Assembly: GCF_001528745.1 (NCBI RefSeq)
Contig: NZ_BCNS01000098.1
Span: 62,001 to 126,000 of the forward strand
Length of the DNA stretch: 64,000 nt
Origin: Marinobacterium profundum
GTDB taxonomy: Bacteria; Pseudomonadota; Gammaproteobacteria; Pseudomonadales; Balneatricaceae
Direction: 5' to 3'
The notes under the pieces: generated by a model
Databases searched by the model: none
What the model saw: the letters and a program-made list of their open reading frames with translations, nothing else
Told to the model about the DNA's origin: nothing
Part shown: positions 63,250 to 64,000 of the stretch, in pieces
Numbering within the stretch: position 1 is the stretch's first letter
Layout: every line of letters starts with the position of its first letter
Position numbers and translations under genes: made by a program

Positions 63250-64000
63250 ATGCGAATGTTCGCAACTGAGCGAGGCCAGGGAGTGGAAACAGTCGTTACT
63301 TCACAACACCTCAAGCATGTTCTCGCTGCACTCTTACTTGTGAGCTTGGCCGCCGGTCTGAGGCTTTGGCCGCTGCAAGCATTAGAGTCGGAACTCACCT
63401 GGCTGACATTCTATCCTGCGGTGATCGCTGTAGCCTTCTATGCAGGATTCTACGCGGGTTTGCTGGCAACTGTGCTTGCCTGTCTTGCGGTCACCTTTGT
63501 GTGGTCGCTCTTTGTTGCGCAGCCTTTTATCGAGAATCACCTTGATCTTGTGGATATGGCTATTTTCGCTGTTATCTGCAGTTTTATCTCGTACCTTGTC
63601 GACGCCGTGCAGCGCAATAGAAAGGCACTCAAACAGGCCGAATCCGAATCTATGGCCACCACCGAGCGTGAGAAGTTCATCAGATCAATCGCTGATTGCG
63701 TGCCCAACATGATCGGCTATTGGGATAGGGAGCTACGCTGCCGTTATGCTAATCATGCCTACCATGAGTGGTTTGGAATGTCTCCCGAGGAGGTTATCGG
63801 CATGAGGTTCCAGGATTTGACGGGTGAGCACCTGTTTGCCCTTAATGAGCCTCACATCCGCGGAGTTCTGGCCGGTGAGCCGCAACGCTTTGAGCGAACG
63901 CTGAATAAAGCCAGCGAGAATCTGGGTTATATCATCGGGCACTATATTCCCGATTTTGATGCCGATGGTACTGTTAAAGGATTTTCTATTCAGGCCAGCG
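63250..64000 (+). CDS. Membrane PAS-domain sensor protein (3' partial)
   Basis: About 250 codons up to the window edge. Four hydrophobic helices in the first 120 residues (KHVLAALLLVSLAAGLRL, WLTFYPAVIAVAFYAGFYAG, LLATVLACLAVTFVWSLFVA, MAIFAVICSFISYLV), resembling the DUF4118 membrane module of KdpD-like sensors, then a coiled linker and a PAS domain (SIADCVPNMIGYWDRELRCR .. YANHAYHEWFGMSPEEVIG). The output domain (kinase or diguanylate cyclase) lies outside the window. ATG 63250 with AGGGAAAG upstream. Confidence 0.85.
   Translation, partial: MRMFATERGQGVETVVTSQHLKHVLAALLLVSLAAGLRLWPLQALESELTWLTFYPAVIAVAFYAGFYAGLLATVLACLAVTFVWSLFVAQPFIENHLDLVDMAIFAVICSFISYLVDAVQRNRKALKQAESESMATTEREKFIRSIADCVPNMIGYWDRELRCRYANHAYHEWFGMSPEEVIGMRFQDLTGEHLFALNEPHIRGVLAGEPQRFERTLNKASENLGYIIGHYIPDFDADGTVKGFSIQAS

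Overview
The window is a high-GC, gene-dense bacterial chromosome segment. It begins inside an enolase-superfamily gene and ends inside a membrane PAS-sensor gene. The gene set (PedF-type cytochrome c550, PQQ alcohol dehydrogenase, BaeSR-like two-component system, class I PhaC, TRAP transporters, a NaChBac-type sodium channel, many LysR regulators) suggests a marine-type Gammaproteobacterium of Oceanospirillales or Pseudomonadales character. That placement is inference from gene content only. No rRNA, tRNA, CRISPR array or complete insertion sequence was seen.

Layout. 1-9.7 kb holds an acid or sugar-acid catabolic trio (mandelate racemase/muconate lactonizing family, 2-hydroxyacid dehydrogenase, 3-hydroxyisobutyrate-dehydrogenase family) facing a LysR gene, then a 2-oxoglutarate/Fe(II) oxygenase, a DMT exporter, an MFS exporter, and a LysR/nitroreductase pair. 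10-15.2 kb holds a dicarboxylate/amino-acid symporter, a MarR gene with clear operator palindromes followed by a siderophore-interacting reductase, and a divergent LysR/quinone-oxidoreductase pair. 15.2-21.9 kb carries an unusual adenylation-carrier-acyltransferase-3 fusion and a tightly overlapping four-gene ABC/beta-propeller operon of the PQQ-alcohol-dehydrogenase-associated type. 22.2-23.0 kb is the sodium channel.

23.3-30.7 kb is a coherent catabolic operon: TRAP transporter, FAD amine/amino-acid oxidase, HcnA/HcnB-like iron-sulfur and FAD subunits, and RidA, with a divergent LysR and a palindromic operator. It contains a relic of a duplicated oxidase 3' end. 31-39.6 kb is a ped/exa-type alcohol oxidation locus: cytochrome c550, periplasmic binding protein, a small exported protein, a PqqD-like protein, a quinoprotein dehydrogenase with the Trp-Asp-Phe-Asp-Gly lanthanide-type motif, and an ExaC-like aldehyde dehydrogenase. 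A small MscS channel, an AraC regulator and an EamA exporter interrupt it. The ABC operon at 18-21.9 kb probably serves the same pathway.

39.6-43.6 kb is AT-rich accessory DNA with one large phosphoesterase (phospholipase C family) carrying repeated C-terminal modules, then a heavily hairpinned stretch without a gene. 43.6-48.2 kb groups two small proteins, a BaeSR-like pair and a YHYH lipoprotein. 49.5-55.4 kb holds 3-hydroxybutyrate dehydrogenase translationally coupled to a patatin, then a patchy segment with a truncated reductase, cytochrome b561, a SnoaL-like ORF, an outer-membrane barrel and LysR. PHA synthase at 58.1-59.9 kb links to the 3-hydroxybutyrate dehydrogenase functionally. 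55.4-63.2 kb is loosely packed with small stand-alone genes (two GNATs, cupin, GFA, GST), an SRPBCC gene broken by an insertion of about 110 bp, and short inverted repeats that resemble integron attC sites only weakly.
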